A stretch of DNA of 64,000 nucleotides from CAIZWU01 sp942492905 (GCA_942492905.1 OW818657.1:2418001-2482000); one strand, 5' to 3'; counted from the first letter of the stretch, positions 6,716-14,231 are shown. Numbers and translations are program-made. Notes: a model not told the origin generated them from the sequence alone.

Positions 6716-7510
6716 ATGAAAAAATCAGTTAAACCAGTCATCGCCGCAGCCGAGCCTGCCAAGGCGCCCTCCCGGTCAGCCGGCCGCACTCCTGCCAAGC
6801 CCAAGACGGATATTCCGCGCACCCGCCCCATCCCGGCTTCTCTCCGGGGTCTGACAGGCGTCGCCCTGCCCACGCCGGCCCAGGGCGTTATCAAGCTGGC
6901 GTTCCCCATGACCCCGGCCGCCCTCGCCACCCTCATCCGCACTGTCGGAGGAGGCTTGAAGGGCAACCTGAACTACCCTGACTTCGAAAACTGGGAAGCC
7001 GTCCTGCTCGCCACCGAGGGCGCCCTCGTGGGCTCCATCGATGACGTCACTACCGCCGAGCAGATCGCCAAGGCCGCCCGCTCCACCCGCGATCTCGAAG
7101 TCCTGAACGCCGAAAACATCATGCGGAATATCGCCCTCGCCTGTGAAGCGGTGGACCGCCGTGAGGAAGCCCTCCTCAGCGCCGGATGGGAGCTGCGCCG
7201 CACCCGCGGAGGACCGAAGCCCCTGCCGGCTCCCACCCGCCTGGCCATGAAGAACCTCCCGTATGAAGGCAAGGTCGAAGTCCGGTGGAGTTCCGTCGCC
7301 AACAAACGATACTACGAAGTCCAGGCCATGGTTGGCGGCGAGAACCCCGACCCCAACCTTTGGGAGACGCTCCCGCTCGTCTCGGAAGCCCGCGTCACCA
7401 AGGTCTTCAGCGATCTCGCCGTCGGCAGCTACCTCAGCGTGCGGGTCCGCGCCATCGGCTCCCGCGGCCCCAGTCCGTGGACCGAAATCACCACCGTCCG
7501 CGTGAACTGA
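6716..7510 (+). CDS. Fibronectin type III-like domain protein, unknown function
   Basis: The product is 264 residues. Residues 1-40 are basic and alanine/proline-rich (MKKSVKPVIAAAEPAKAPSRS...), residues 45-165 are mainly helical, and residues 170-264 look like one fibronectin type III domain (PAPTRLAMKN...GKVEVRWSSVANKRYYEVQA...VGSYLSVRVRAIGSRGPSPWTEITTVRVN). There is no clear signal peptide. The ATG at 6716 follows an A-rich tract and excludes an in-frame leader of unrelated composition starting at 6596. A strong terminator follows. Such single-FN3 proteins of this size recur in Verrucomicrobia by my recollection, but no function is known. Confidence 0.65.
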   Translation: MKKSVKPVIAAAEPAKAPSRSAGRTPAKPKTDIPRTRPIPASLRGLTGVALPTPAQGVIKLAFPMTPAALATLIRTVGGGLKGNLNYPDFENWEAVLLATEGALVGSIDDVTTAEQIAKAARSTRDLEVLNAENIMRNIALACEAVDRREEALLSAGWELRRTRGGPKPLPAPTRLAMKNLPYEGKVEVRWSSVANKRYYEVQAMVGGENPDPNLWETLPLVSEARVTKVFSDLAVGSYLSVRVRAIGSRGPSPWTEITTVRVN

Positions 7511-7549
7511 CCCCGGCCCCCGCGCCCTTCGCGGAGCCCTGACCCCAGG

Positions 7550-7581
7550 CCCGTCCTCCCATCCGTGGGAGGGCGGGTTTT
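7550..7581 (+). terminator. Rho-independent terminator
   Basis: CCCGTCCTCCC pairs with GGGAGGGCGGG around a 6-base loop and is followed by TTTT at 7578-7581, 40 bases after the stop of the FN3 gene. Confidence 0.75.
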
Positions 7582-7621
7582 GTGTTGGTGACCACGAACC
7601 CGCCACGGGAGGGGAAAAGGA

Positions 7622-7734
7622 GGAGCGCAGACTTCCAGTCCGCCCCGGAGCATCGGCAGAGCATCCGGCAGGGGAATGGGATAGGGCCAGACCAAGGGCC
7701 GGGGTCGCCGGGGCGGACGGCAAGTCCCCGCTCC
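7622..7734. repeat. 27-bp imperfect inverted repeat (REP-like)
   Basis: The segment 7622-7648 (GGAGCGCAGACTTCCAGTCC...) is nearly the reverse complement of 7708-7734 (...GGCAAGTCCCCGCTCC). Sequences with 'GCGCAGACTTCCAGTCCGC' are, as I recall, common extragenic palindromes in Verrucomicrobia and Planctomycetes, of the kind mobilised by REP-associated transposases. No such gene is in the window. The rest of 7511-7853 shows nothing else. Confidence 0.55.
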
Positions 7735-7853
7735 ATCGCTGGCGGCCTGACTGACGCCTCCACCCGCCCTCCTCCCTGGGTTCCCCATCCCAGCCCCCTT
7801 TGCCATGCGTGACCCCTCCTGACGAATCACCAATCCTGACCTTCAGGGCCCGT

Positions 7854-8003
7854 TTAAATCCCCTGGATTTCTTGCAAATCCTGTTGGAACCGGATATGGT
7901 CGGCACATCCAATCTTATCCATTGAGGCCCAAGCTTTTACAAACCACCAGCCCGCCAAATATGCCGTATCTCGAAATGGATATCCCACCAGATCTAGTGG
8001 CAT
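7854..8003 (-). CDS. Small ORF or truncated gene, unknown
   Basis: The frame from the ATG at 8003 gives 49 residues: MPLDLVGYPFRDTAYLAGWW...ADHIRFQQDLQEIQGI. The composition is protein-like and the frame stays open past the cassette junction at 8012, so it may be the C-terminal remnant of a longer gene cut when the cassette array was placed next to it. No family is recognised. Confidence 0.35.
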   Translation of the reverse strand: MPLDLVGYPFRDTAYLAGWWFVKAWASMDKIGCADHIRFQQDLQEIQGI

Positions 8004-8028
8004 AATAGACTGTTCTCCAGAAAACTTC

Positions 8029-8324
8029 ATGGCTCTCGATCTACACGCGCTAGCAGACCAAGTCACAGATGAGTCATCACTGATCGATTTCATCTCTGTG
8101 CTGGCTGCTGATCGGCAAGACGAGCTTGCGAAGGAAGCCATCAGTCCGCATCACCATTTGGACCCGGTGCCAATGGTTGGGAGAACGGCACCATCGAGGC
8201 CTTTCTGGGGGCCGCCTCAGCGTGGGCCGAGGGATCGAAGAATGGCCTGCCTCTCTACACGCCACCACAGAACCCCTGGACTCGGATGGCGCACATTTTA
8301 CATATGGGTAAGCTTTATGAGTGA
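8029..8324 (+). pseudogene. Frameshifted DUF7660-like cassette gene
   Basis: Frame 1 starts at 8029 with MALDLHALADQVTDESSLIDFISVLAADRQDELAKEAISP. The sequence that completes the family continues in another frame: GPGANGWENGTIEAFLGAASAWAEG and NPWTRMAHILHMGKLYE, ending at the TGA 8322-8324. The reading fits a one-base deletion near 8147 (in AGTCCGCATC). This is the layout of DUF7660 proteins ('W.n..le.FL.al..w....W..~A~iL..gk.YE'), whose function is unknown. The gene is broken, or the base is a sequencing error. It is the first cassette of the array. Confidence 0.65.
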
Positions 8325-8347
8325 TCGCGCCGCCAATGAGAAAGACC

Positions 8348-8436
8348 GGAGAACAAGCCGGCACATCCAACGGCGGGTAACGTCCTCCTTTGAATTCGAG
8401 CTTCCATTCCCGCCGTGGATGGCCTAGACGTTCGCT
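8348..8436 (+). other. attC site a
   Basis: R'' is GGAGAAC (8348-8354), matching GTTCTCC at the start of its own cassette (8012-8018). The 3' end is GACGTTCGCTC with cleavage after G8430. The arms CATCCAACGGCGGG and CCCGCCGTGGATG pair with one extrahelical A. Confidence 0.85.
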
Positions 8437-8444
8437 CAAGAAGT

Positions 8445-9068
8445 ATGAGTTGGCCCTTCGATGATCAGCGCAACGTCGCAGTGTTCACTTCGCGGTTCGT
8501 TGTCGAGGAGGAACACCCGATCTTCTACGTGACTCACGATCTCGAGGACGGAGCGTGGCAGTTTCACGCGCACAATCACATGGAGACGACTGATGAGGAC
8601 ATTCGGTTGGTCGCGCTCGAAGAGGTTTACCAGCGAGACGAGACCATCGGGGATCTTCGTGACCTCCCATGCGGTTGGCATGCCTGGAGACAGACGCCGA
8701 CAAGTCCTTGGCAACGGCAAGAGATGCCGAAGGGTGCCATGTTTTACCTCGCCTTCGACGGCGTCCCTACGAAGGAGCATCCGGACTTTGATTCTGTCGG
8801 CGGCTCAGGGATTTACTGCTGGATCATCGCTGAGTCTCTTAACGCCGCCGAAGCGCAGGCTCGGAATCACCTCGAAGAGAGCGGCTGGTTCATCAAAGAG
8901 TATGAGGAAGGATTCGAAGTCGATGAAACCTCCTTCGAAGATTCCGAGATGCTTCAGTATTATCAGCAAGCAGAGATCGACGGTGAGGTGTTCCTATTTC
9001 ACACTTACCCCGCTCGCGAAGGCGAAGAAACCGACAAGAGCGAACAAGACGTCGATCCAAACACCTGA
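8445..9068 (+). CDS. Cassette-encoded protein, WPFDD family, unknown function
   Basis: The product is 207 residues and acidic. The N-terminal ~100 residues have SWPFDDQRNVAVFTSRFV, PIFYVTHDLEDGAWQFHAH, VALEEVYQRDETIGDL and LPCGWHAWR, the blocks of a widespread unknown family that I recall from integron cassettes and immunity-like loci. The C-terminal part (GGSGIYCWIIAESLNAAEAQARNHLEESGWFI) looks like a second small domain. The ATG at 8445, nine bases after the attC end, is chosen over 8415, which lies inside the attC. The last eight codons and the stop lie in the next attC. Confidence 0.7.
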   Translation: MSWPFDDQRNVAVFTSRFVVEEEHPIFYVTHDLEDGAWQFHAHNHMETTDEDIRLVALEEVYQRDETIGDLRDLPCGWHAWRQTPTSPWQRQEMPKGAMFYLAFDGVPTKEHPDFDSVGGSGIYCWIIAESLNAAEAQARNHLEESGWFIKEYEEGFEVDETSFEDSEMLQYYQQAEIDGEVFLFHTYPAREGEETDKSEQDVDPNT

Positions 9069-9164
9069 CACGCCGCGAATCGAAAACGCCATGACCATTC
9101 AACAATCAGCCCCGAAGTCGGAGCGCGCCCTGGGTCAGGCGTAGGATGACTCGGACGTTATGCC
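9038..9164 (+). other. attC site b
   Basis: R'' is GAGCGAAC (9038-9045), a perfect match to GTTCGCTC at the start of its cassette. The 3' end is GACGTTATGCC, cleavage after G9157. Inner arms pair as ATCC..AC.CCTGAC with GTCAGG.GT.GGAT. It overlaps the 3' end of the gene before it. Confidence 0.85.
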
Positions 9165-9179
9165 CAAAGAATCCTCGCG

Positions 9180-9866
9180 ATGAATTACCACACATGGACA
9201 GAGCGGGTGAGGGCGTTTTCGGAAGGCCTCAGAATGCTGCCGGGTGAGATCGATTCCACTCTCGAGATTGATCCGCCGTTCGGCGTTCAGCAGATCGACG
9301 CGCTGGCTGTTCGCTGGCCGACCGGCCTGCCAGCTTCTTTGAGGCAGCTTTGGAGCGAGGGTTCCGCTAGGGTGAATTGCCCCTACGCTTGGACTCCGCC
9401 TTCCGACGAACTGCCGAGCCTGAGCGAGATCTTCGAGCACAGCGACTACATTTATGGAGGCGCACGATTCGTGCATGCTGAAGAGATCTACCCGGGCAAC
9501 TCGGGCGCCGACGCGGATGACAAGGACATGGCGGATGTTCTTGGGAAAGCGGGATTGGACTTTTGGTGCAGATGCGCAGTGTTTCTGCAGGTCGGTAACG
9601 GAGACTGCCTCGGCCTAGATCCTGAGAGCGGCATTGATGATCCGCCGGTGGTCTACCTCGTTCACGATGAGGATGAGAGTAGCGTTATTTCACCATCCCT
9701 GTCTGAGTTCTTGGTCGCATGGGAGGAACTCTCCTACATCGGGCCTGAGTTCTGGCTCCTCGACTATTGGGTTGATGCGGATCGGGGAGCCATCGACACT
9801 GCCAAGCACAAGACCACGGAACTTCGCAGGCTGCTCACGCCGCGCCCCACAACCACCAAGGCATAA
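9180..9866 (+). CDS. SMI1/KNR4 (SUKH)-family protein
   Basis: The product is 228 residues. The SUKH signature region is VFLQVGNGDCLGLDPESG...PPVVYLVHDEDESSVISPSLSEFLVAWEELSYIGPE at about residues 138-195, preceded by the usual LPASLRQLWSEGSARVNCPYAW block at about 50-70. In bacteria this superfamily is best known as immunity proteins against polymorphic toxins. No toxin gene is adjacent; the gene is a free-standing cassette, 22 bases after the recombination point. The stop codon TAA overlaps R'' of the next attC (GGCATAAC). Confidence 0.75.
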   Translation: MNYHTWTERVRAFSEGLRMLPGEIDSTLEIDPPFGVQQIDALAVRWPTGLPASLRQLWSEGSARVNCPYAWTPPSDELPSLSEIFEHSDYIYGGARFVHAEEIYPGNSGADADDKDMADVLGKAGLDFWCRCAVFLQVGNGDCLGLDPESGIDDPPVVYLVHDEDESSVISPSLSEFLVAWEELSYIGPEFWLLDYWVDADRGAIDTAKHKTTELRRLLTPRPTTTKA

Positions 9867-9986
9867 CAAGGCGACGCTCCCAGCACCTGCCCCTCCGCGA
9901 GATCAATCCGCCATGACCGACCAAACCTCAACCCGCAGTCGAAGCCTCGCCCCCGGGCAGGTGTAGGAGGCCTTCGACGTTCGGCG
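9860..9986 (+). other. attC site c
   Basis: R'' is GGCATAAC (9860-9867), a perfect eight-base complement of GTTATGCC at 9157-9164. The 3' end is GACGTTCGGC, cleavage after G9979. Inner arms CTCCCAGCACCTGCCC and GGGCAGGTGTAGGAG pair with one or two extrahelical bases. Confidence 0.88.
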
Positions 9987-9988
9987 GT

Positions 9989-10231
9989 ATGAAGAAGAGC
10001 TTCCCAGACATTACCTGCGATCAGTGTAGGAAGGTGCTTGCAAGGGCCGATGTCGACCATGACACCCACGTGCCGCCCCCAGAGGCGCTACTCGCCGCCG
10101 GGGCAGTTCCGGTCCCCAATTTCGGATGGTTTTGCAGCCAGGAGTGCGCCACGCTTAACGAACAGGCCAAGGGCAGGCGGATGTTTGACCGCAGTGCTGC
10201 TGGCGAGGTCCAATACTATCCCAAGCCATGA
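9989..10231 (+). CDS. Cassette-encoded small zinc-finger-like protein
   Basis: The product is 80 residues with two cysteine pairs, ITCDQCRKV at residue 10 and WFCSQECATL at about 48, which could bind one zinc ion. The rest is VPPPEALLAAGAVPVPNFGWFC and a short basic tail. I do not recognise a named family. The ATG at 9989 is nine bases from the cassette boundary. Confidence 0.65.
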   Translation: MKKSFPDITCDQCRKVLARADVDHDTHVPPPEALLAAGAVPVPNFGWFCSQECATLNEQAKGRRMFDRSAAGEVQYYPKP

Positions 10232-10235
10232 GAAC

Positions 10236-10331
10236 GCCGAACAACATCACTGGAGCGGACGCGGGCGGACCATGTCGTTTGCCGATTCGGGAGTCACGGG
10301 CCACCCGCGCCGCTCAGTTCCACCGTTCTCT
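10236..10331 (+). other. attC site d
   Basis: R'' is GCCGAAC (10236-10242), complementary to GTTCGGC at 9979-9985. The 3' end is CACCGTTCTCT, cleavage after G10325. Arms ACTGGAGCGGACGCGGG and CCCGCGCCGCTCAGT pair with two extrahelical bases, as in standard attC sites. Confidence 0.88.
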
Positions 10332-10336
10332 AAGAA

Positions 10337-10819
10337 ATGAAGATTAGATTCTCCAGCGCGACAAAAGCATGGCAGCAGTTTGAGATTCCGGTCATCGTTC
10401 GGACCCGGCGGGGTGACGGTCACAACGCCAAGCTCCGAATAAGACTCCCCAAACACGGGGATCATTTTTCGCTCCTCAAAGGCACGAACAAGAATAACCA
10501 CAATCCGGTGGAGTTTCCTGAGAAGCATTATTGGGAGATTGCCTACGGTCGCCTCAATGAGATTGTGGAGGTTCTTGCGAAGTTCTACGGTAAGGTCATC
10601 CTCATTCAGCCCGTCCGAGACAAGCAGGTTTGCGCTCGGAGGTGCATGGGAGCCCACGGCTTTGAATGCGAGTGTAGCTGCCTTGGCGCTAACCACGGAT
10701 CCGAGAATATGGATTCCTCGTGGTATGAGGTTGATGATACTTATGCAGTTCGTCATGGTCCTGAGTATGCGGCGTTGAAGGTTATTTCCGCGAAGGCGGC
10801 GACTCGGAGTCACCCATGA
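10337..10819 (+). CDS. Cassette-encoded protein with a Cys/His-rich motif
   Basis: The product is 160 residues. The N-terminal half (MKIRFSSATKAWQQFEIPVIV...) and NEIVEVLAKFYGKVILIQPVRDKQVCARRCMGAHGFECECSCLGANHGSE are well ordered. The CARRC...CECSCLGANHG segment (about residues 98-120) could bind a metal and recurs, as I recall, in an unnamed family of accessory proteins. The last 15 residues (VISAKAATRSHP) look unlike a natural end, so a late frameshift is possible. Function unknown. Confidence 0.65.
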   Translation: MKIRFSSATKAWQQFEIPVIVRTRRGDGHNAKLRIRLPKHGDHFSLLKGTNKNNHNPVEFPEKHYWEIAYGRLNEIVEVLAKFYGKVILIQPVRDKQVCARRCMGAHGFECECSCLGANHGSENMDSSWYEVDDTYAVRHGPEYAALKVISAKAATRSHP

Positions 10820-11036
10820 GATCAATCCATACCCCCACAGCTTCCCCCGTGCTCTCGTCGTTTTTGCCGACGATGAGCTTGACCGGATTTCCATTCTTTC
10901 CGGAATGGATGATTGGAGCATTTTCTGCGTCTCCCCGCTGGTCCAGACGCCTCGGGTTAAGAGGGAGACCAAGACGTGCATGGCAACCGCAACGAGCCTC
11001 CTTGTCGGCGGAGTCTTTTTTTGTAGTTTCATGCAT
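10782..11036 (-). CDS. Possible antisense ORF in cassette 5
   Basis: A minus-strand frame from the ATG at 11036 (preceded by GGGAGGTG) gives 84 residues. The C-terminal part (ENAPIIHSGKNGNPVKLIVGKNDESTGEAVGVWIDLMGDSE) looks like a real domain end, but the N-terminal part overlaps attC site e. An alternative frame from 11032 starts with a hydrophobic MKLQKKTPPTRRLVAVAMHVLVSLL, so a frameshift between the two is another reading. No family is recognised. Confidence 0.3.
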   Translation of the reverse strand: MHETTKKDSADKEARCGCHARLGLPLNPRRLDQRGDAENAPIIHSGKNGNPVKLIVGKNDESTGEAVGVWIDLMGDSESPPSRK

Positions 11037-11095
11037 CACCTCCCGTCCCCACATCGGCTACCGCTGGTAGCGGTGCCACCACTTCGACATTCGGC
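10964..11095 (+). other. attC site e (degenerate)
   Basis: The R''-like GGAGACC (10964-10970) differs at two of seven positions from the AGAGAAC expected from its cassette start. The 3' end is GACATTCGGCC in place of GACGTT. The arms TGGCAACCGCAACGAGC and GCTGGTAGCGGTGCCA still pair well, with an extrahelical A. Confidence 0.6.
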
Positions 11096-11121
11096 CAATA
11101 ACCAAGCCCTTCGCTTCCTCC

Positions 11122-11793
11122 ATGGTTGAGTTCATTCGCAAATTCTTCGGTGGTAAGCAGCCAGAGCTGACTTCGGTTATTCTTCGGCACACACAAGGCG
11201 CGACTGTCTCTCATGCTGGCCCGTTCGCGAACTTGGAGGTTCCGACGATTTCCTTGGAGCAGGTTCAGCCGCTCTATGGCGATTATGTGATTCCTTTCTA
11301 TATGCAAAGTCTCAGCCAATTTGATGCCGATCAGGAAGCTGCGTTTCAGCGAGTTCGTCCATTGCTCACTGATGATCTCATCACGACGCTGCTGAGCGAT
11401 TGCAACTGGCGCACCAGAACAGCAGCGACATACTTTGCCCTGATACTTCAACGTGGTCAGCATCTTGATCACATCGGGCGGCTGCTCCTGAGAAGTGACG
11501 TTTGTTTTGTTGGAGCCACCTATTGCCGGTATCTAGCCCATTTTGGCACCGCCGAGGCAGCAGACTACCTGAACCGATATTTGGGCTACTTTCTAACTCA
11601 GACGCAGCTTCACTTTGACCAGACAGACGCACTTGCAGCCATCCGTTACATTGATGCCCGCTCAGGCACCAATCATGAGGAGTCCCATGCCACAGCTTTG
11701 GCTGCTATGTGCCGCTCACGACCCGACTTTATGTCACATGTCTCGATTGAGAGACTAGCCGCCGACCTCAATGCAGCAGAGCGCTTACGCTAG
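11122..11793 (+). CDS. DUF6000-family protein
   Basis: The product is 223 residues. Conserved blocks of DUF6000 are visible: YVIPFYMQSL (about 55-65), LLSDCNWRTRTAATYFAL (about 92-110), IGRLLLRSDVCFVGATYCRYLAHFGTAEAADYLNRYL (about 120-155) and HFDQTDALAAIRYIDARSGTNH (about 166-188). The family is helical and of unknown function and occurs, as I recall, as solitary accessory genes. It is the sixth cassette, starting 32 bases after the degenerate junction. Confidence 0.75.
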   Translation: MVEFIRKFFGGKQPELTSVILRHTQGATVSHAGPFANLEVPTISLEQVQPLYGDYVIPFYMQSLSQFDADQEAAFQRVRPLLTDDLITTLLSDCNWRTRTAATYFALILQRGQHLDHIGRLLLRSDVCFVGATYCRYLAHFGTAEAADYLNRYLGYFLTQTQLHFDQTDALAAIRYIDARSGTNHEESHATALAAMCRSRPDFMSHVSIERLAADLNAAERLR

Positions 11794-11804
11794 TAACCAA
11801 CCGG

Positions 11805-11925
11805 GGCTGAACAAGGCGTGCCTGGGCAACCCCTCCCAGCCCGCTGTTTCGTCGTTGTTTTTCCGCAACTCCAACCTCTCCGTTTCAACGCTCGCCCCCG
11901 CTGGTAGGGTCGCCAGCGCTCAAAC
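11805..11925 (+). other. attC site f (degenerate)
   Basis: R'' is GGCTGAAC (11805-11812), a near match to the cassette start ATTCGGCC. The 5' arm CTGGGCAACCCCTCCCAGC pairs with the 3' arm GCTGGTAGGGTCGCCAG around 11900-11917, but the last bases GCGCTCAAAC lack the expected GTT. Confidence 0.5.
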
Positions 11926-11941
11926 CTCCAACTCCACTATT

Positions 11942-12154
11942 ATGTCCTTGCAATTCAGATGTGAATCCTGCGGAAGGATGGCGCTGGGCGTTTTTACGTC
12001 GCTCAAGCAGATCGAGGGCACTTACCTTTGCCCCACATGTGCGGCGAAAGCCCTGAGGCTCATCTCGAATCCAAACCTTGCCCAGTGTGTCGATTGTTCC
12101 GCCCGGATCAGTATTCGTGCCGTGGCTTGCCCGCAGTGCGGAGCTCCAAGGTGA
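11942..12154 (+). CDS. Zinc-ribbon miniprotein
   Basis: The product is 70 residues with four CxxC pairs (CESC, CPTC, CVDC, CPQC), enough for two zinc ribbons. The final CVDCSARISIRAVACPQCGAPR is a double-zinc-ribbon end seen in many small bacterial proteins. The ATG at 11942 is used because the preceding in-frame leader overlaps attC site f. It is the last gene of the array and has no recognisable attC after it. Confidence 0.6.
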   Translation: MSLQFRCESCGRMALGVFTSLKQIEGTYLCPTCAAKALRLISNPNLAQCVDCSARISIRAVACPQCGAPR

Positions 12155-12260
12155 GGAGGAGGACGGAGGCCACCGCATGAAGGGTCACGCCGATGACGGG
12201 CCGCTGGTGATGACTCCGTTCCCCTGGTAATCCAGGATCCCCTGCCTGGCCGGACTTGGT

Positions 12261-12296
12261 GCGGCGGGCGCGGCGGGCGCGGCGGGCGCGGCGGGG
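12261..12296. repeat. Four 9-bp tandem units (GCGGCGGGC)
   Basis: Four copies of a 9-base GC-only unit stand immediately after the stop of the minus-strand phosphoesterase gene. The last unit differs by one base. Probably slippage; no function is implied. Confidence 0.8.
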
Positions 12297-14231
12297 TCAG
12301 GGCGCGTCGCCGAGCGTGAGGGTGGTCTCGGCGAGGCCGTAGCCGGGGGTGGGGGCGTGGCTGGGGAGGAAGGGGCCGAGCAGGGCGTCGCAGGGGAAGA
12401 GGTAGAGGGTCTGGGCGTCGGGGGTGAACTTCTTCTCCGGGGTGAAGGCGGCGGGGTAGCGGGCGGAGGAGGAGAGGCGGACTTCGTCGAGGCCGCCGGT
12501 GAAGAACTGGGTCGGTTTGGATTTGGCGTCGGGATTGGCCCCGAGGAAGAGGGGCAGGGGATTGGTGGCGCGCTTGCCGGTGGCGGGACGGGCGGCAACG
12601 GGCTGGCCGTTGACGTAGAGGAGGAGCTGGGCACCATCATACACCCCGGCGAGGTGGGTCCATTGGTCTTTGGGGATGGGGGCGGTGGCGATGACGCTTT
12701 CGTATTTCCCGCCAATGTGGGCGTGGAAGCCGGGGACGCTGCTGGCGAGGTTCAGGGCAAACTCGGATTGCTCGGCTTTGGAGATGAGGTCGCCGCTGCT
12801 GCTTTCCGTGACCGGGCGCACCCAGGTCTCGACGGTGAAGGGGCCCTGGGGCAGGGTGTTGGCGCCCATTTCAATGCGGGCGGCCTGGCTGCCATTGAGT
12901 GCGAGGGAGCGGTTGGGGGTGCCGGTGAAGAAAGCCTCGGTGACGGACTTGAGGGCGACCGGCAGAGTGATGCGGCGGGGAGGCAGGGGGATGCGCAAGC
13001 CGGGCAGGAGGAGGTCGACCTTGAACTCCACGGCAGGCACGGTGAAGCCTTCCTCAAACCCGCGGCGGGTGCGGATGAGGGAGAAGGAGCCGCGATGGGT
13101 CTGGCCGGGCTGGAGGGTGACGGTGAGGTGGTCGGTGGAAGGCACCCACTCGCGCACGGCTCCGGCGGGGAGCACGGTGACTTCGATGGGATGGGCGACG
13201 GGATTGGCGATGGAGAACTCCAGCAGGCCGGCGCCGAGGCCGGTTTCATCCAGGGAAATGGGATAGGGGGTGAGCTGGAATTCGGTGTTCCGGACGCGTT
13301 CGATGTCCTTGATGAAGTCTGGGGTGAACTGCTTGGGGTCCATCACCTGGCCGACCGGCACGATGCCGACCTTGATGCCCTCGGGGCGGACGGACACGAG
13401 ATTCATGTGATGCAGATAACCGGCTCCGGGGTAGTGGCCGGGCATGGAGCCGCCGGTGGTGCCGAGGGTGATGTACTGGATGCCGTCGCGGTCGCCATCA
13501 TAACGGAGACGGTGGACGTGCCCGGCGAAGACGGCGCGGATATTGCCCGGGGTTTTGAGGAGGGCGTGGACTTCGTCCCATTTGGCGCCGGGGTAGGTAT
13601 CGGCGACCCAGCGGGGGTGGTGCATGAAGACGAAGGCGTGCTTCAGGGCGGCGGTTTCCTTGAGGGTGGCCTGGAGCCAGGCGAGCTGGGCGGCGGAGAA
13701 GGTTTGCTGGTCCGGCGCGGTGAAGTCTTTGGGGGCGTTGGTGCCGTTTCCTTCGTCGGTGTAGAGGACAATGAAGGCGCTGCCTTTATGCTGGAACCAA
13801 TACCAAAGGGGGCCGAAGTGCTTTTCGTAGCGGGCCTCGTGTTCGCCCGCCGGGCGGTCCGGGCCGCGCCAGTAGACGTCGTGATTGCCCGGGACGGGGA
13901 ACCACGGCATGTGCAGCCCCGTCATGATGGTTTTGTATTTCCCGAGGTCCTCCATCCACTTGTTGGGGGCATTGTAGCCGGGGAGCAGGTCGCCCACGGT
14001 CATCACCAGATCGGGGTCGAGGAGATTGGTGTCGGTGACGGCTTGTTTCAGGACATCGAGGCCGGCCTCGGGGCCCCCGGTGCGGTCGCCGAAGACGAGG
14101 AAGTGGAAGGCGTCTTCACTTTTCGGCAGCGGCAGGATGGCGGGGTTGGGCCGGTTGGTCTGGATCTGCTGGGCGGCGGCGGGGAGCAGGGTGGCGGCGC
14201 AGAGGAGGGCGGAGAGGAGGGGCAGGCGCAT
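12297..14231 (-). CDS. Secreted calcineurin-like phosphoesterase with a LamG-type domain
   Basis: The product is 644 residues with a signal peptide (MRLPLLSALLCAATLLPAAAQ). Residues ~45-290 form a metallophosphoesterase: FLVFGDRTGG, VMTVGDLL, VPGNHDVYW, FMHHPRW and FAGHVH carry the metal ligands. After a linker of ~160 residues, residues ~440-640 are a concanavalin-like LamG domain (GPFTVETWVRP, WTHLAGVYDGAQLLLYVNG, GGLDEVRLSSSARY). The ATG at 14231 is chosen for the signal peptide. It lies 35 bases after the kinase gene and is probably cotranscribed with it. The substrate is unknown; export to periplasm or beyond is expected. Confidence 0.85.
   Translation of the reverse strand: MRLPLLSALLCAATLLPAAAQQIQTNRPNPAILPLPKSEDAFHFLVFGDRTGGPEAGLDVLKQAVTDTNLLDPDLVMTVGDLLPGYNAPNKWMEDLGKYKTIMTGLHMPWFPVPGNHDVYWRGPDRPAGEHEARYEKHFGPLWYWFQHKGSAFIVLYTDEGNGTNAPKDFTAPDQQTFSAAQLAWLQATLKETAALKHAFVFMHHPRWVADTYPGAKWDEVHALLKTPGNIRAVFAGHVHRLRYDGDRDGIQYITLGTTGGSMPGHYPGAGYLHHMNLVSVRPEGIKVGIVPVGQVMDPKQFTPDFIKDIERVRNTEFQLTPYPISLDETGLGAGLLEFSIANPVAHPIEVTVLPAGAVREWVPSTDHLTVTLQPGQTHRGSFSLIRTRRGFEEGFTVPAVEFKVDLLLPGLRIPLPPRRITLPVALKSVTEAFFTGTPNRSLALNGSQAARIEMGANTLPQGPFTVETWVRPVTESSSGDLISKAEQSEFALNLASSVPGFHAHIGGKYESVIATAPIPKDQWTHLAGVYDGAQLLLYVNGQPVAARPATGKRATNPLPLFLGANPDAKSKPTQFFTGGLDEVRLSSSARYPAAFTPEKKFTPDAQTLYLFPCDALLGPFLPSHAPTPGYGLAETTLTLGDAP

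Larger units (their letters stand above)
8012..12154 (+). mobile_element. Integron gene-cassette array without integrase (CALIN)
   Basis: Six attC-like sites of about 89-132 bases separate short plus-strand genes. The decisive evidence is the pairing expected of cassettes: the bases after each cleavage point are complementary to the start of the attC at the end of the same cassette (GTTCTCC with GGAGAAC; GTTCGCTC with GAGCGAAC; GTTATGCC with GGCATAAC; GTTCGGC with GCCGAAC). The attC halves pair with extrahelical bases. Cassettes run 8013-8430, 8431-9157, 9158-9979, 9980-10325, 10326 to about 11089, and 11090 to about 11920. No intI gene is seen on either side. Confidence 0.88.

Noticed and set aside
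6716..8011. An integron integrase (intI) or attI next to the cassette array
   Set aside because: The left flank encodes an FN3 protein and a short minus ORF; no tyrosine-recombinase motif was found on either strand.
10247..11032. A 261-codon minus-strand frame over cassettes 4 and 5
   Set aside because: It covers attC sites d and e and the plus-strand gene 10337-10819, whose protein pattern is much better; only its first ~30 residues look protein-like.
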